From Plantactinospora sp039889035 (GTDB lineage Bacteria > Actinomycetota > Actinomycetes > Mycobacteriales > Micromonosporaceae), in assembly GCA_039889035.1 (NCBI GenBank), contig JBDQQY010000046.1:8395-72394 (forward strand): 64,000 nucleotides of DNA. Direction: 5' to 3'. Shown here in pieces: positions 33,000 through 42,236 of this stretch (position 1 is its first letter; the number at the start of each line of letters is the position of its first letter). Both the position numbers and the translations under genes were made by a program. Below the pieces are notes generated by a model. It was not told the origin of the DNA, did no database searches, and saw only the letters and a program-made list of their open reading frames with translations.

Positions 33000-35900
33000 A
33001 TGAGGCTGGTGTTTCGGCGCGCCCGGGGTGCGAAGAGTCTGCTCCTCGCGGCGACCGGGGCGACCCTGATCGCCACCGCCCTGCTCACCGGGCTCGCCGG
33101 GTACAGCCGGGAGGTGGTCGACTCCGGCACCGAGCGCGCGGTCGCGTCGGCCTCCCAGGAGGAGCGGTCGATCCTGGTACGCGGCACCGCCGGCAGCACC
33201 CCGGAGGACCTCGCCGAGCGGGACGAGGCGGTACGCTCCCGGTTCGCCGACGGCTTCGGCGGAGTACCGGCCGACATCTCCGGGGCCGGCTACGCCGCCG
33301 GACGGCAGTTCGCCGGGCGTACCGGAAACGCCGTACCGGACGCCCAGGGCCTGGTCTTCGCCCGGGTGGTATTCCTCGACGACCTTCCCGGGCACGCCCT
33401 GCTGACCGACGGCGCGTGGCCGAACCCCGGCCGGCGACCGGTGCAGACCGCGCTCGCCGAGCCGGTCGCGAAGATCCTCGGCGCCCGGGTCGGCGACCGG
33501 ATCCCGATCACCGACCGGGTCACCGACCGGGTGACCGAGGTGACCGTCACCGGCGTCTGGAAGCCGCGCGACGTCCGGGACCCGTACTGGCGGCTCGTGC
33601 CCGAGGTGGCGGACGGGGTCGCGACCGGGTCCGCCACGTACGGGCCGCTGGCCGTCGACCGGGCCGACTTCCTCGACCACTTCATCACCAACGCCTCCGC
33701 CGGCTGGCTGGTCGAACCCGACCTCGCCGGGGCCACCATGAGCTCGCTGGGCCGGCTGGGCGAGGCCGCCGGCCAGACCACCGCCAGCCTGCCCGCCGAG
33801 ACCGGGCTCGGCAGTTCCGGGCTGGTCACCACGCAGCTCGACCAGCTCGTGCAGCGGCTCGACCGGGCCGGGCTGGTCGGCCGGTCGGCGCTGGTCACCC
33901 CGATGCTGCTGGTGGTGGTCCTCGGCGGGTACGCGCTGCTGCTGGTCGCGTTGCTCCTCACCGAACAGCGCCGGGGCGAGGCGGCACTGCTCCGGGCCCG
34001 GGGCGCCGGGCGGGGCCAGTTGGCCGGGCTGGCCGCCCGGGAGGCGTTGCTGGTCGTCCTGCCGGCCGCCGTGATCTCGCCCGTACTCGCCACCGAGCTG
34101 GTCCGGCTGGCCGACCGTACCCCGATGCTGGCCGCCGCCGCGCTGCGGCTGGATCCCCGGCTCGACACCCGGGCCTGGCTGATCGCCGCGCTGGCCGCGC
34201 TCGGCTGCGCGCTGGCGATGCTCGGCCCGGCGCTGCGCCGCGGCGGCAGTTACGTCGGCGAGCTGGCCAGCCGGTCCCGGCCGAGCCGGCGGACGATCGC
34301 GCAGCGGGCCGGGCTGGACGTCGCACTGGTCGCCCTGGCGGTGCTGGGTTGGCTGCAACTGCGGCAGTACTCCTCGCCGCTGGCCGGCGCCCACCCGGAC
34401 GGCGCCCTCGGGATCGACCCGCTGCTGGCCGCGACCCCCACGGTGGGCGTACTCGCCGGCGCGGTCCTCGCGCTGCGCGGCCTGCCGCCGATGGCCCGGC
34501 TCGCCGAGCGGTGGGTCGACCGCAGGTCCTGGACCGGCACCATGCTCGGGATGTGGCAGGCCGGTCGCCGGCCGCACGCCGGACCGGTGCTGCTGCTCGC
34601 CCTGGCGGTGGCGGTCGGCACCCTCGCCTGGTGCCTGGCCGCCACCTCGGAACGGTCCCTGACCGACCAGGCCAACCACCAGGTCGGCGCCGACCTGCGG
34701 CTGGTCGAGTCGAGCGGGGTCGCGCCGCCGGCCCGGGCCGGGCAGCTCGCCGAGCTGCCCGGCGCCGAACTGGTCCTGCCGGCCTGGCGGGACAGTCCCC
34801 GGCTCGGTACCGACGGCGTGCCGGCCGGCATGGTCGCGCTGGACGTCGCCGAGGCCGGACAGGTCGTCCGGCTTCGGGACGACCTGGTCGACGGCGGCGC
34901 CGGGCTCTTCACCGGGATGGCCGGTGCCCGGGTGACCGCCCCGGTCGTGGAGCTTCCGCCGGGGACCACTCGGCTGACCGGTCAGATCACCACCACCGGC
35001 ACGGGTGGCTCCGCCCGGACTCCGGTCCGCAGCACGGCGGTCTTCACCGAGCCGCACGGCGGGCACCTCCGGATCCCGCTCGGCGCGAGCTACGACGACG
35101 AGCCGCTGCGGTTCAGCGTCCAGCTACCGGCGAGCGGGGACACCCCGCCGAGGCTGGCCGGCTTCGCGGTGGACACCCAGGGACCTCCCGGGTACGTCGT
35201 CGACTGGCAGCTCACCGACCTGCGCGCCGCCCCGGCCGGCGGCGCCGGGACCGCCGTGCCGCTCGCCGACGGCCGGCAGTGGCAGGCGGTGCACCGCTCC
35301 GGCGAGACCGGACCCGCGACGGTGGGACCGCGCGGGCTGACCGCCCAGTACCAGGCCTCCCCGTCGGGGGGCTGGGCGGGCGTCAGCTCGTTGATCTCGT
35401 TCGCCGTGACCGTCGCGCCCGGCCCGGGGCAGGTGCCGCTGGTGGCCACCCCGGAGGCGCTGGCGGCGCTGCGGCTGGGAGTCGGCGACCAGACCGCACT
35501 GGTGCTGGCCGGCGGAGCCGTCGACGTCCGGATCACCGGTACGGTCGCCGCGCTGCCCGGCGTACCGGAGTCTGCCGCGCTCCTGGTCGACCTGCCGTCG
35601 CTTGCCACGGCGCTCTTCCACGAGCGGGGCATCCTCGCCGCGCCCGAGGAGTGGTGGCTGGCCACCCGCCCCGACCAGCACGCCGAGGCGGCCCGGGCGG
35701 CGGCCGGGCTCGGCGGGCTCCAGGTCGCCGACCGGCTGGAGGTGGCCAGCCGCTCGGGCGACGACCCGTACGGCGTCGGTGCCCGGGCCGCCCTCTTCGC
35801 CGCCGCGCTCGGCGCCATCCTGCTCGCGGCGGTCGGCATCACCGTGGACGTCCGGGCCACCGCCCGGCGCCGGGTCACCGAGCTGGCCGTGCTGCACACC

Positions 35901-36206
35901 CTGGGCGCCGGCCCTCGGCTGCTGGCCCGGTCGCTCCTGGTCGAGCAGGCGTTCCTCGCCGGCATCGGCGTGCTGGTCGGACTGGGGGTGGGAGTCGGCG
36001 TGGCGGCCACGATGGCCCCGCTGGTCATCCTCACCCCGTCGGCGCAGCGGCCGGTACCTGCGCCGCTGCTGGACGTCGCCTGGCTGCCGGCGACCGGGAC
36101 CGCGGCCGTACTGCTGCTGCTCGCCCTCGCGCTGAGCGGGCTGACCGCCGCCACCATGCGGCAACGCCTGGCCGCTGCCCAGCTACGGATCGGGGAGGAC
36201 CGGTGA
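33000..36206 (+). CDS. Large FtsX/MacB-type ABC transporter permease 1
   Basis: The 1068-residue membrane protein has an N-terminal helix (KSLLLAATGATLIATALLTGLAGY), a large extracellular domain, and two clusters of helices with the FtsX-like sequence pattern: LLLVVVLGGYALLLVALLLTEQRRGEAALLRARGAGRGQL near residue 300, and ALGAILLAAVGITVDVRATARRRVTELAVLHTLGAGPRLLARSLL near 935. This is the mechanotransmission family that moves lipids, peptides or cell-wall factors rather than importing solutes. The ATG at 33000 with GGGGAGAAG upstream is preferred over 32982. Its stop overlaps the next start as GTGA. Confidence 0.86.
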   Translation: MRLVFRRARGAKSLLLAATGATLIATALLTGLAGYSREVVDSGTERAVASASQEERSILVRGTAGSTPEDLAERDEAVRSRFADGFGGVPADISGAGYAAGRQFAGRTGNAVPDAQGLVFARVVFLDDLPGHALLTDGAWPNPGRRPVQTALAEPVAKILGARVGDRIPITDRVTDRVTEVTVTGVWKPRDVRDPYWRLVPEVADGVATGSATYGPLAVDRADFLDHFITNASAGWLVEPDLAGATMSSLGRLGEAAGQTTASLPAETGLGSSGLVTTQLDQLVQRLDRAGLVGRSALVTPMLLVVVLGGYALLLVALLLTEQRRGEAALLRARGAGRGQLAGLAAREALLVVLPAAVISPVLATELVRLADRTPMLAAAALRLDPRLDTRAWLIAALAALGCALAMLGPALRRGGSYVGELASRSRPSRRTIAQRAGLDVALVALAVLGWLQLRQYSSPLAGAHPDGALGIDPLLAATPTVGVLAGAVLALRGLPPMARLAERWVDRRSWTGTMLGMWQAGRRPHAGPVLLLALAVAVGTLAWCLAATSERSLTDQANHQVGADLRLVESSGVAPPARAGQLAELPGAELVLPAWRDSPRLGTDGVPAGMVALDVAEAGQVVRLRDDLVDGGAGLFTGMAGARVTAPVVELPPGTTRLTGQITTTGTGGSARTPVRSTAVFTEPHGGHLRIPLGASYDDEPLRFSVQLPASGDTPPRLAGFAVDTQGPPGYVVDWQLTDLRAAPAGGAGTAVPLADGRQWQAVHRSGETGPATVGPRGLTAQYQASPSGGWAGVSSLISFAVTVAPGPGQVPLVATPEALAALRLGVGDQTALVLAGGAVDVRITGTVAALPGVPESAALLVDLPSLATALFHERGILAAPEEWWLATRPDQHAEAARAAAGLGGLQVADRLEVASRSGDDPYGVGARAALFAAALGAILLAAVGITVDVRATARRRVTELAVLHTLGAGPRLLARSLLVEQAFLAGIGVLVGLGVGVGVAATMAPLVILTPSAQRPVPAPLLDVAWLPATGTAAVLLLLALALSGLTAATMRQRLAAAQLRIGEDR

Positions 36207-36295
36207 ACGCGGGAGATCGGGGAGGACCGGTGAACGCGGGAGATCGGGGAGGACCGGTGAACGCGGGAGATCGGGGAGGACCGGTGAACGCGGGA
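36188..36295 (+). repeat. Four perfect 27-bp repeats, each with a Shine-Dalgarno site and GTG start
   Basis: Four identical 27-bp units run from 36188 to 36295. Each contains GGGGAGGA followed by CCG and a GTG, so GTG codons lie at 36203, 36230, 36257 and 36284, all in the frame of permease 2. The first unit overlaps the end of permease 1. Because 27 is a multiple of three, copy-number change would add or remove nine residues and one start site without a frameshift. Confidence 0.9.
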
Positions 36296-39061
36296 ACCGT
36301 GGAGGGGCAGGACGCCGTGCGGGGTGGATCGGTGCCGAGGCGGGCCGGGGATCGACTGCCGGGGCCGTTGCGCCGGGCCCGGATCTTCGCCGGCTACCTG
36401 GGGCTGCTCGGCGTACTCGGACTGGTGGCCGCGCTGCTGGTCACCGGGGCGCCCCGGCTGGCGAACGAGTTCGCCGACGACGGGATGCGGCACGACGTAC
36501 GCGGACTGCCGTACCAGGTCCGGGACCTGACCTACACGGCCGAACTGGACGCGATCCAGAGCCCGGACGCCCAGCTGGCCGCCGCCCAGCTCGACCGGTA
36601 CCGGCAGAAGCTGCCCGGGCCGCTGCCGTCGCTGGTCGGTCAGCAGTGGTTCGCCGGCCGGATCGGCCCGAAGGACCTGGGCGTGGCCGGCGACGCGCCG
36701 TCGCTGCGCGGAACCTGCCGGCCGGAGCTGCAACTGCGCGGCCAGGCCGGCGTCGAACGGGAGCTGCGGGTCGTCGAGGGTCGCTGGCCGGCGTCCCGGG
36801 ACGGGATCGAGGCGGCGCTCTCCCGGGAGGCCGCCGGCATCCTCGGGCTGCGGGTCGGCACCGTCGTCGTGCTCAGCGGCAGGTTCGCGCCGGATCCGGT
36901 TCCGGTCCGGATCGTCGGGCTGTACGACCCGATCGACCCGGCCGCGCCCGCCTGGGACGCGACCCGGCTCGCCGAGGTGCCCTGTCCGGACCCGACCGCC
37001 GGCACCACCCACCGGGCCGCCCTGCTGACCGACCTGTCCGGGATGACCGCCGCCGGTGGACGGCTCGGGCTCACCTACGAGTGGCGCTACCGGGTCGGCG
37101 AGGAGCGGATGACCACCGCCGACATCTCGGAGGTGCTGACCGCGATCGCGGCGACCCGGCGTATCCCGCCGGAGCGTGGGCTGGTGCTGGCCACCGGCCT
37201 GGACAGCGGCCTGACCCGGTTCGACGGCCAACTGCGCGCGGTGCGGGCACTGCTCGCCGTGGTGCAGGCCGGCATCCTGGCCACCCTGCTCGGGCTGGTC
37301 GCCCTCGCCGCCGGGCTGGCGGTGCAGCGCCGCCGGGAGGAGTTCACCCTGCTCCGGGCCAGAGGGGCCGCGGCGGTGGAGATCGGTGCCCGTACCCTGC
37401 GGGAGACCGTCGCCGTGCTACCGGTCGCGGTACTCGCCGGCTGGCTGCTCGGCCGGCTGGCGCCGGGTCGCCCGGCCGGGGTCGAGCCGCTCGGGGTCGC
37501 GCTGGTCGCCGTCGGCACCACCCTGGCCATTCCGCTGCTGGCGATGCTGAGCCAGCGCCGGGCGAGCTTCGTGGGCCGGCGCCGGGACCTGGTGCGTTAC
37601 CGCCCGTCGGTACGCCGGCTGACCGCCGAACTCTTCGTGCTGCTGCTCGCGGTGCTCGGCGTGGTACTGCTGCACCGGCGCGGGCTGAACCAGCACAGCG
37701 GAGTCGACCCGTACCTGGTCTCGGTGCCGGTGCTGCTGGCCGTGGCCGCCGCCCTGGTGGCGCTGCGGTTGGTGCCGTGGCCGCTGCGCCAGGTGGGCCG
37801 GATCGCCGCCCGGGCCCGTACGGTGGTGCCGTTCGTCGGGCTGGCCCGGGCCGGCCGGAGCGCGCCGGTGACCGTCGGGCCGCTGGCCGTGCTCGTCGTC
37901 GCGATCGCCACCGGGGTCTTCACCAGCGTGGTGACCAGCACCGTCGCCGAGGCCCGGGACCGGGTCACCGACCAGGAGATCGGCGCCGACGCCCGCGTCA
38001 TCGGCTCCTACTCCGACCAGGCCACCGCCGACCGGCTCGCCGCGCTGTCCGGGGTGAGCGCGGTCAGTCCGCTGGCGGTCGGGGTGGGCCAGCCGTTGCG
38101 CTCGCCCACCCCGAACCTGCTCGGCGGGCGCGACCTCGGCCAGACCCAGGTGCTGGTGGTGGACGGCCCGTCGCTGGCCCGGGTGCTGGCGGCGAGCGGC
38201 GTCGACGCCACCGTGCCGGCCGGGTTGGCCGCGCCGGGGCGGATCGACGGTCCGGTGCCGGCGCTGGTCTCGCCGGAGGTGGCCGAGGCGATCGGCGCCG
38301 GTGCGGTGACCGAGGTGCAGGGCCGGCGGTACGAGTTCCGGGTCGACCGGGTGGCGTCCGGCTTCCCGGGGCTGGCGGCCGACGTCCGCCGGTTCGTCGT
38401 ACTTCCCTGGCAGGCGATGCCGGTGCCGGAGTTCCAGCCGATCCGGCCCAACCAGTTCCTGGTGGCCGGCGACGGCTTCGCCATCCCCGAGCTGACCGCG
38501 ACGGTCGACACCGCCCAGCGGGAGTACCTGGCGAAGGCGCTGGGACAGCCGGTTGAGCGGGTCCGCCCGCAGACGCCGGTCAGTGTCGCCACCTGGTCGG
38601 CGCACCGGCAGGCGCTGGAGCAGAGCGGCGTGAACCGGCTGCTCAGCTTCGCCTTCGGCACCGGAGTGGCCGGGGCGACCGCGCTGGCGCTGCTGGCGGT
38701 CGGTTTCGCCGTACTCGCCGAGGCGCCGGGGCGGGGCCGGATGCTGTCCCGGCTGCGCACGATGGGGCTCTCCGGGCGGCAGGGCCGGGGGCTGCTCGTC
38801 TACGAACTGGTGCCGCTGCTCGGCGTCGCGGTGCTGGCCGGTGGGCTGGTCGGGGTGGCCCTGCCCCGGCTGCTCGGGCCGGCGCTGGGGCTGTCCGGGT
38901 TCACCGGCGGCCTGCCGGCCCGGATCCACCTGGATCCGCTGCTGGTGGTCGGCGTACTGCTGCTGGTGGTGGTGGCGCTGGTCGCCGCCCTCGGTGTCGA
39001 GAATCTGATCAACCGCCGGATGCGCCTCGGCGAGGTGCTCCGGCTCGGAGAGGAGAACTGA
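36203..39061 (+). CDS. Large FtsX/MacB-type ABC transporter permease 2
   Basis: Starting from the first of four in-frame GTGs, the product is 952 residues (925 from the fourth). The repeats encode a VNAGDRGGP-like 9-residue unit. The body has an N-terminal membrane helix (IFAGYLGLLGVLGLVAALLVTGAP), an extracellular domain and two FtsX-type helix groups (ILATLLGLVALAAGLAVQRRREEFTLLRARGAAAVEIGARTL; ATALALLAVGFAVLAEAPGRGRMLSRLRTMGLSGRQGRGLLVYELVPLLG). It should form a heteromeric exporter with permease 1 and the following ATPases. Its TGA is followed by a duplicated 8-codon start/stop unit. Confidence 0.86.
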   Translation: MNAGDRGGPVNAGDRGGPVNAGDRGGPVNAGTVEGQDAVRGGSVPRRAGDRLPGPLRRARIFAGYLGLLGVLGLVAALLVTGAPRLANEFADDGMRHDVRGLPYQVRDLTYTAELDAIQSPDAQLAAAQLDRYRQKLPGPLPSLVGQQWFAGRIGPKDLGVAGDAPSLRGTCRPELQLRGQAGVERELRVVEGRWPASRDGIEAALSREAAGILGLRVGTVVVLSGRFAPDPVPVRIVGLYDPIDPAAPAWDATRLAEVPCPDPTAGTTHRAALLTDLSGMTAAGGRLGLTYEWRYRVGEERMTTADISEVLTAIAATRRIPPERGLVLATGLDSGLTRFDGQLRAVRALLAVVQAGILATLLGLVALAAGLAVQRRREEFTLLRARGAAAVEIGARTLRETVAVLPVAVLAGWLLGRLAPGRPAGVEPLGVALVAVGTTLAIPLLAMLSQRRASFVGRRRDLVRYRPSVRRLTAELFVLLLAVLGVVLLHRRGLNQHSGVDPYLVSVPVLLAVAAALVALRLVPWPLRQVGRIAARARTVVPFVGLARAGRSAPVTVGPLAVLVVAIATGVFTSVVTSTVAEARDRVTDQEIGADARVIGSYSDQATADRLAALSGVSAVSPLAVGVGQPLRSPTPNLLGGRDLGQTQVLVVDGPSLARVLAASGVDATVPAGLAAPGRIDGPVPALVSPEVAEAIGAGAVTEVQGRRYEFRVDRVASGFPGLAADVRRFVVLPWQAMPVPEFQPIRPNQFLVAGDGFAIPELTATVDTAQREYLAKALGQPVERVRPQTPVSVATWSAHRQALEQSGVNRLLSFAFGTGVAGATALALLAVGFAVLAEAPGRGRMLSRLRTMGLSGRQGRGLLVYELVPLLGVAVLAGGLVGVALPRLLGPALGLSGFTGGLPARIHLDPLLVVGVLLLVVVALVAALGVENLINRRMRLGEVLRLGEEN

Positions 39062-39087
39062 TGGCTCGGAGAGGGGACGAGAACTGA
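39061..39087 (+). CDS. Eight-codon mini-ORF between permease 2 and ATPase
   Basis: ATG at 39061 overlaps the permease stop by one base (TGATG) and reads MARRGDEN before a TGA that itself overlaps the ATPase ATG by one base (again TGATG). The mini-ORF looks like a tandem copy of the junction: CTCGGAGAGG, then GAGAACTGATGG or AGAACTGATGG. It may act as a coupling relay controlling ATPase translation rather than encode a functional peptide. Confidence 0.45.
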   Translation: MARRGDEN

Positions 39088-40067
39088 TGGCGAGTCCGAC
39101 GACTACCGCCGCGGTGCCCGATCTCGCCGTACTCCAGCGCAGGGCCGCGGAGCGGGCGGCGGCCCGGGCCGGCGGCGAGGACCGGCTGCGGGGACACATC
39201 GTCTGCGACGGGCTGGTCCGGATCTTCAAGACCGAGGGCGTGGAGGTGGTCGCGCTACAGGGGCTTGACCTGGTGGTCGACCGGGGCGAGCTGCTCGCCG
39301 TCGTCGGCGCCTCCGGCTCGGGCAAGTCGACGGTGCTGAACATCCTCTCCGGGCTGGACGTGCCGACCGCCGGTATCGCCCGGGTGGCCGACTTCGACCT
39401 GCTGACGATGTCGCCGAAGCGCCGGCTGCGGTACCGCCGGCACACCGTCGGCTTCGTCTGGCAGCAGACCGCCCGCAACCTGCTGCCGTACCTGACCGCC
39501 CGGGAGAACGTGGAGCTGCCGATGCGGCTGGCCCGGGGACTGCGCGGTCGCGCGGCCCGCGAGCGCGCGACCGAGCTGCTGGAGATGGTCGGCGTCGGCT
39601 ACTGCGCCGACCGGCGGCCGGACCAGATGAGCGGCGGCGAGCAGCAGCGCTGTGCGGTGGCGGTCGCGGTGGCCAACGACCCGGAGGTGCTCTTCGCCGA
39701 CGAGCCGACCGGTGAGCTGGACGAGGCGACCGCGGCCGACGTCTTCGGCGCGCTGCGCACCATCAACGCCGAACTCGGCGTCACCATCGTGGTGGTCACG
39801 CACGACCACGCCGTCTCGTCCCAGGTCCGCCGGACGGTCGCGATCCGCGACGGGCGGACCGCCTCCGAGGTACGCCGCTCCACCCGGCTCGGCGCCGACG
39901 GGGTGGAGGAGCTGGTCACCGAGGAGTACGCGCTGCTGGACCGGTCGGGCCGGATGCAGTTGCCGTCCGCCTTCGTGGACGCGCTGAGCCTGCGCGACCG
40001 GGTCCGGCTCAACCTGGAGCCGGACCACGTGCAGGTCCGGCCGGGCGGGGACGGTGAGCGGTCGTGA
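39087..40067 (+). CDS. ABC transporter ATP-binding protein (MacB/LolD type) 1
   Basis: The 326-residue ATPase has Walker A GASGSGKST (residues 74-82), a Q-loop region (VGFVWQQTARNLLPYLTARENVELP), the signature MSGGEQQR near 180, Walker B VLFADEPTGELDE near 204, and a His switch in VVVTHDH. Compared with a usual LolD subunit it has about 40 extra N-terminal and 60 extra C-terminal residues. It powers the FtsX-type permeases encoded upstream. ATG start, overlapping the mini-ORF stop. Confidence 0.92.
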   Translation: MASPTTTAAVPDLAVLQRRAAERAAARAGGEDRLRGHIVCDGLVRIFKTEGVEVVALQGLDLVVDRGELLAVVGASGSGKSTVLNILSGLDVPTAGIARVADFDLLTMSPKRRLRYRRHTVGFVWQQTARNLLPYLTARENVELPMRLARGLRGRAARERATELLEMVGVGYCADRRPDQMSGGEQQRCAVAVAVANDPEVLFADEPTGELDEATAADVFGALRTINAELGVTIVVVTHDHAVSSQVRRTVAIRDGRTASEVRRSTRLGADGVEELVTEEYALLDRSGRMQLPSAFVDALSLRDRVRLNLEPDHVQVRPGGDGERS

Positions 40068-40129
40068 CCGGCGGAGCGGAGCGGCACCGGGGACCGGAAG
40101 TGGACGCCGACGGGCAGGGAGGGCCGCTG

Positions 40130-40843
40130 ATGGGCGAGGAACTGGTCCGGGTCGAGGGGGTGGGCCGGGACTACGCCGCCGGGGACCGGGTGGTGCACGC
40201 GGTCCGGGAGGTATCGTTCAGCGCCGCCCGGGGCGAGCTGGTGGCGATCCGGGGCCGGTCCGGTGCGGGCAAGACCACCCTGCTGAACCTGATCGGCGGC
40301 CTGGACCGACCGAGCTACGGGCGGATACACGTCGCCGGGCAGGAGGTCACCGCCGCCGGGAGCAGCGAACTGCTGGAGCTGCGCCGCTCCACCATCGGCT
40401 TCGTCTTCCAGTCCTTCGGGCTGATCCCGATCCTCTCCGCGGCGGAGAACGTCGGGGTGCCGCTGCGGCTGGCGAAGCGGCGCCGGGCGGAGCGGGAGGA
40501 GCGGGTGACGATGCTGCTCGAACTGGTCGGGCTGGGCGGTCAGGCGGCACAGCGCCCGTACGAGCTCTCCGGCGGTCAGCAGCAGCGGGTAGCGGTGGCC
40601 CGGGCGCTGGCGAACGATCCGGCGCTGCTGATCGCGGACGAGCCGACCGGCCAGCTCGACTCGGAGACCGGTCGTTCGATCATGGACCTGCTCCGCGCGC
40701 TGGTGCACGCCCGAGGGATGACCGCGCTGGTGGCCACGCACGATCCGACCCTGATCGACCTGGCGGACCGGGTCCTGACGCTGCGGGACGGCCGGCTGGT
40801 GGACGGGGCGCAGCGGGAAGACGCGGTGCTGACCGGGAGCTGA
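40130..40843 (+). CDS. ABC transporter ATP-binding protein (MacB/LolD type) 2
   Basis: The 237-residue ATPase is of normal LolD/MacB length: Walker A GRSGAGKTT (42-50), Q-loop FVFQSFGLIPILSAAENV, signature ELSGGQQQR, Walker B LLIADEPTGQLD and VATHDP. The ATG at 40130 follows AGGGAGGG (40116-40123) by six bases and starts MGEELVRVEGVGRDY. An earlier GTG at 40064 overlaps the previous stop (GTGA) and would add 22 residues; it may serve for coupling. Two ATPases with two unlike permeases suggest a heteromeric exporter. Confidence 0.9.
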   Translation: MGEELVRVEGVGRDYAAGDRVVHAVREVSFSAARGELVAIRGRSGAGKTTLLNLIGGLDRPSYGRIHVAGQEVTAAGSSELLELRRSTIGFVFQSFGLIPILSAAENVGVPLRLAKRRRAEREERVTMLLELVGLGGQAAQRPYELSGGQQQRVAVARALANDPALLIADEPTGQLDSETGRSIMDLLRALVHARGMTALVATHDPTLIDLADRVLTLRDGRLVDGAQREDAVLTGS

Positions 40844-40855
40844 CTCCCCGGACAC

Positions 40856-40903
40856 GATTCAGGGGTGGGATTCGTACGCTCGTACGGGCCCCACCCCTGA
40901 ATC
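40856..40903 (+). terminator. Terminator of the exporter operon
   Basis: GATTCAGGGGTGGG (40856-40869) and CCCACCCCTGAATC (40890-40903) form a perfect 14-base stem, with an inner CGTACG pairing in the loop. No U-tract follows. It lies between the convergent ATPase and bldC genes and could serve both. Confidence 0.75.
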
Positions 40904-40921
40904 GACGTTCGGTTTCGAGTC

Positions 40922-41131
40922 TCAGTCGCCCTGCCGCTGCTGGGGGATCTGGCCCTGCAGCAGGGCACGAACCTCCGACTCGCGGTAACGGCGGTGCCCG
41001 CCCAGCGTTCTGATCGCGCTGAGCTTCCCCGCCTTAGCCCACCGGGTCACGGTCTTCGGGTCGACACGGAACATCGACGCGACCTCTGCCGGCGTGAGTA
41101 GCGGCTCAGGTTCATGCGTACGCGATGCCAT
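40922..41131 (-). CDS. bldC: BldC-type MerR-like developmental regulator
   Basis: The 69-residue protein is almost only a MerR-like DNA-binding domain: LLTPAEVASMFRVDPKTVTRWAKAGKLSAIRTLGGHRRYRESEVRALL. BldC proteins bind head-to-tail as oligomers on AT-rich direct repeats and delay entry into development in streptomycetes. Here the sequence and size match closely, so orthology is likely. ATG start with GGAGGAGTGA upstream. The upstream gap 41132-41396 should hold its promoter; an AT-rich patch at 41270-41305 stands out. Confidence 0.93.
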   Translation of the reverse strand: MASRTHEPEPLLTPAEVASMFRVDPKTVTRWAKAGKLSAIRTLGGHRRYRESEVRALLQGQIPQQRQGD

Positions 41132-41320
41132 CGGTCACTCCTCCACAGGTGCCTATAGACATCGGCCGGGGTCCCGCCGGCCGACGCGTCTCCCATGGTC
41201 CGGCTAGTCCCCGATGTCCGACATGGGCCGAACGGCCGAAGGTCCCTGGATGGACGGATGAACAATGACCGATATATGGGCCTTTTTTATGCCAGAAAAA
41301 GACTTAACCGGACGGCCGAT

Positions 41321-41352
41321 TGCCCCTCGTGACGTCGATGTTACGAGGGGCA
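41321..41352 (-). terminator. Terminator of the gene ending at 41397
   Basis: TGCCCCTCGT (41321-41330) and ACGAGGGGCA (41343-41352) form a perfect 10-base stem with a 12-base loop, 45 bases after the stop of the minus-strand gene at 41397. It lies upstream of the bldC promoter area and should insulate it. Confidence 0.6.
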
Positions 41353-41396
41353 TTCACCTGTGTGCGCTCCCAATGGCCCCTGAGCCGCATTGTTCG

Positions 41397-42236
41397 CTAA
41401 TTGCAACGCTCCAGTAACTGAACCGCCCGCCAGCGCGCCACGAGCTTCTCGTACGCCTCGGTGGCCGCGTCCGCGTCGCCCTGGGACAGCCCGGCCAGCC
41501 CGGCCGCGACCAGCTCCGGGGAGTCGTCCGCGGCCAGCGCCTCGTCCGGGAGCAGGTCGACCAGTCCGCCGTAGTCCAGCTCCACCACCGACCGGGGATG
41601 GAACTCCTCCAGCCACCGGGCCCCCTCCTCGACGGCCTCGGTGATCGGCGCGTCCCCGACCGACTTGCGCAGCACCGACAGGCCCCGGGAGGCCCGCCGC
41701 CGGGCCTTGGAGATCTCGGTGCGGTAGCGCAGCACCCGCCGGTCCGGCCGGGTGGTCAGCTCGCGCTCCTCCGGGTCGACGAAGACGAACCAGCGCAGCG
41801 GCACTCCCCAGGTGGCGATCTGCTCGTGCAGCCTCGGCACCCCGTGCTCCAGCACCCGGGCCCCGCTGCGCCAGTCCTCCACCACGGCCTTCGCCTGGCC
41901 GGCCAGCACCGGCGGGACGAACGCGTCGGCCAGTACCGGAGGCACGCCGTCCCGGGCGCTCAGCGCCGCCTCGGCGACCCGTACCCGCAGGTTCCAGGGG
42001 CAGACCAGCAGCGTGTCGTCGGCCTCCAGGACGTAGGCCTCCTCGGGCAGGTCGGGCAGCCGGGTCCAGCCGGCACCGAGCGCCTCGATCACCGCCGTCC
42101 GCTGCCGTACTGGCCCCTCCAGCGGAGCCACCGCCCTGCCCTCCTTGACGTAGCGACGCCAGAAGAGCTGCCGGTCCCGATCGAAGGCGGTCAACGGCTC
42201 GTACACCCGCAGGTAGGAAGCGAAGAGCGACGGCAC
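41397..42236 (-). CDS. Conserved hypothetical protein, about 279 residues
   Basis: Starting at GTG (42236) with GGGAGG eight bases upstream, the product begins VPSLFASYLRVYEPLTAFDRDRQLFWRRYVKEGRAV. It contains EEAYVLEADDTLLVCPWNLRVRVAEAAL, a WFVFVDPEERELTTRPDRRVLRYRTEISKARRRASRGLSVLRKSV segment and an acidic, helical C-terminus. There is no membrane helix or signal peptide. I recognise the protein type as a conserved actinobacterial hypothetical near bldC but no domain name or catalytic motif. Longer upstream starts are unlikely, because the frame there is antisense to the vdh leader. Confidence 0.72.
   Translation of the reverse strand: MPSLFASYLRVYEPLTAFDRDRQLFWRRYVKEGRAVAPLEGPVRQRTAVIEALGAGWTRLPDLPEEAYVLEADDTLLVCPWNLRVRVAEAALSARDGVPPVLADAFVPPVLAGQAKAVVEDWRSGARVLEHGVPRLHEQIATWGVPLRWFVFVDPEERELTTRPDRRVLRYRTEISKARRRASRGLSVLRKSVGDAPITEAVEEGARWLEEFHPRSVVELDYGGLVDLLPDEALAADDSPELVAAGLAGLSQGDADAATEAYEKLVARWRAVQLLERCN

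Noticed and set aside
33416..36202. Long open frame antisense-like or out of frame with permease 1, continuous with permease 2
   Set aside because: High GC keeps alternate frames open. The translation is Arg/Ala/Gly-rich without domains, while the other frame gives a clear FtsX-type permease; real coding in this frame begins at the GTG repeats.
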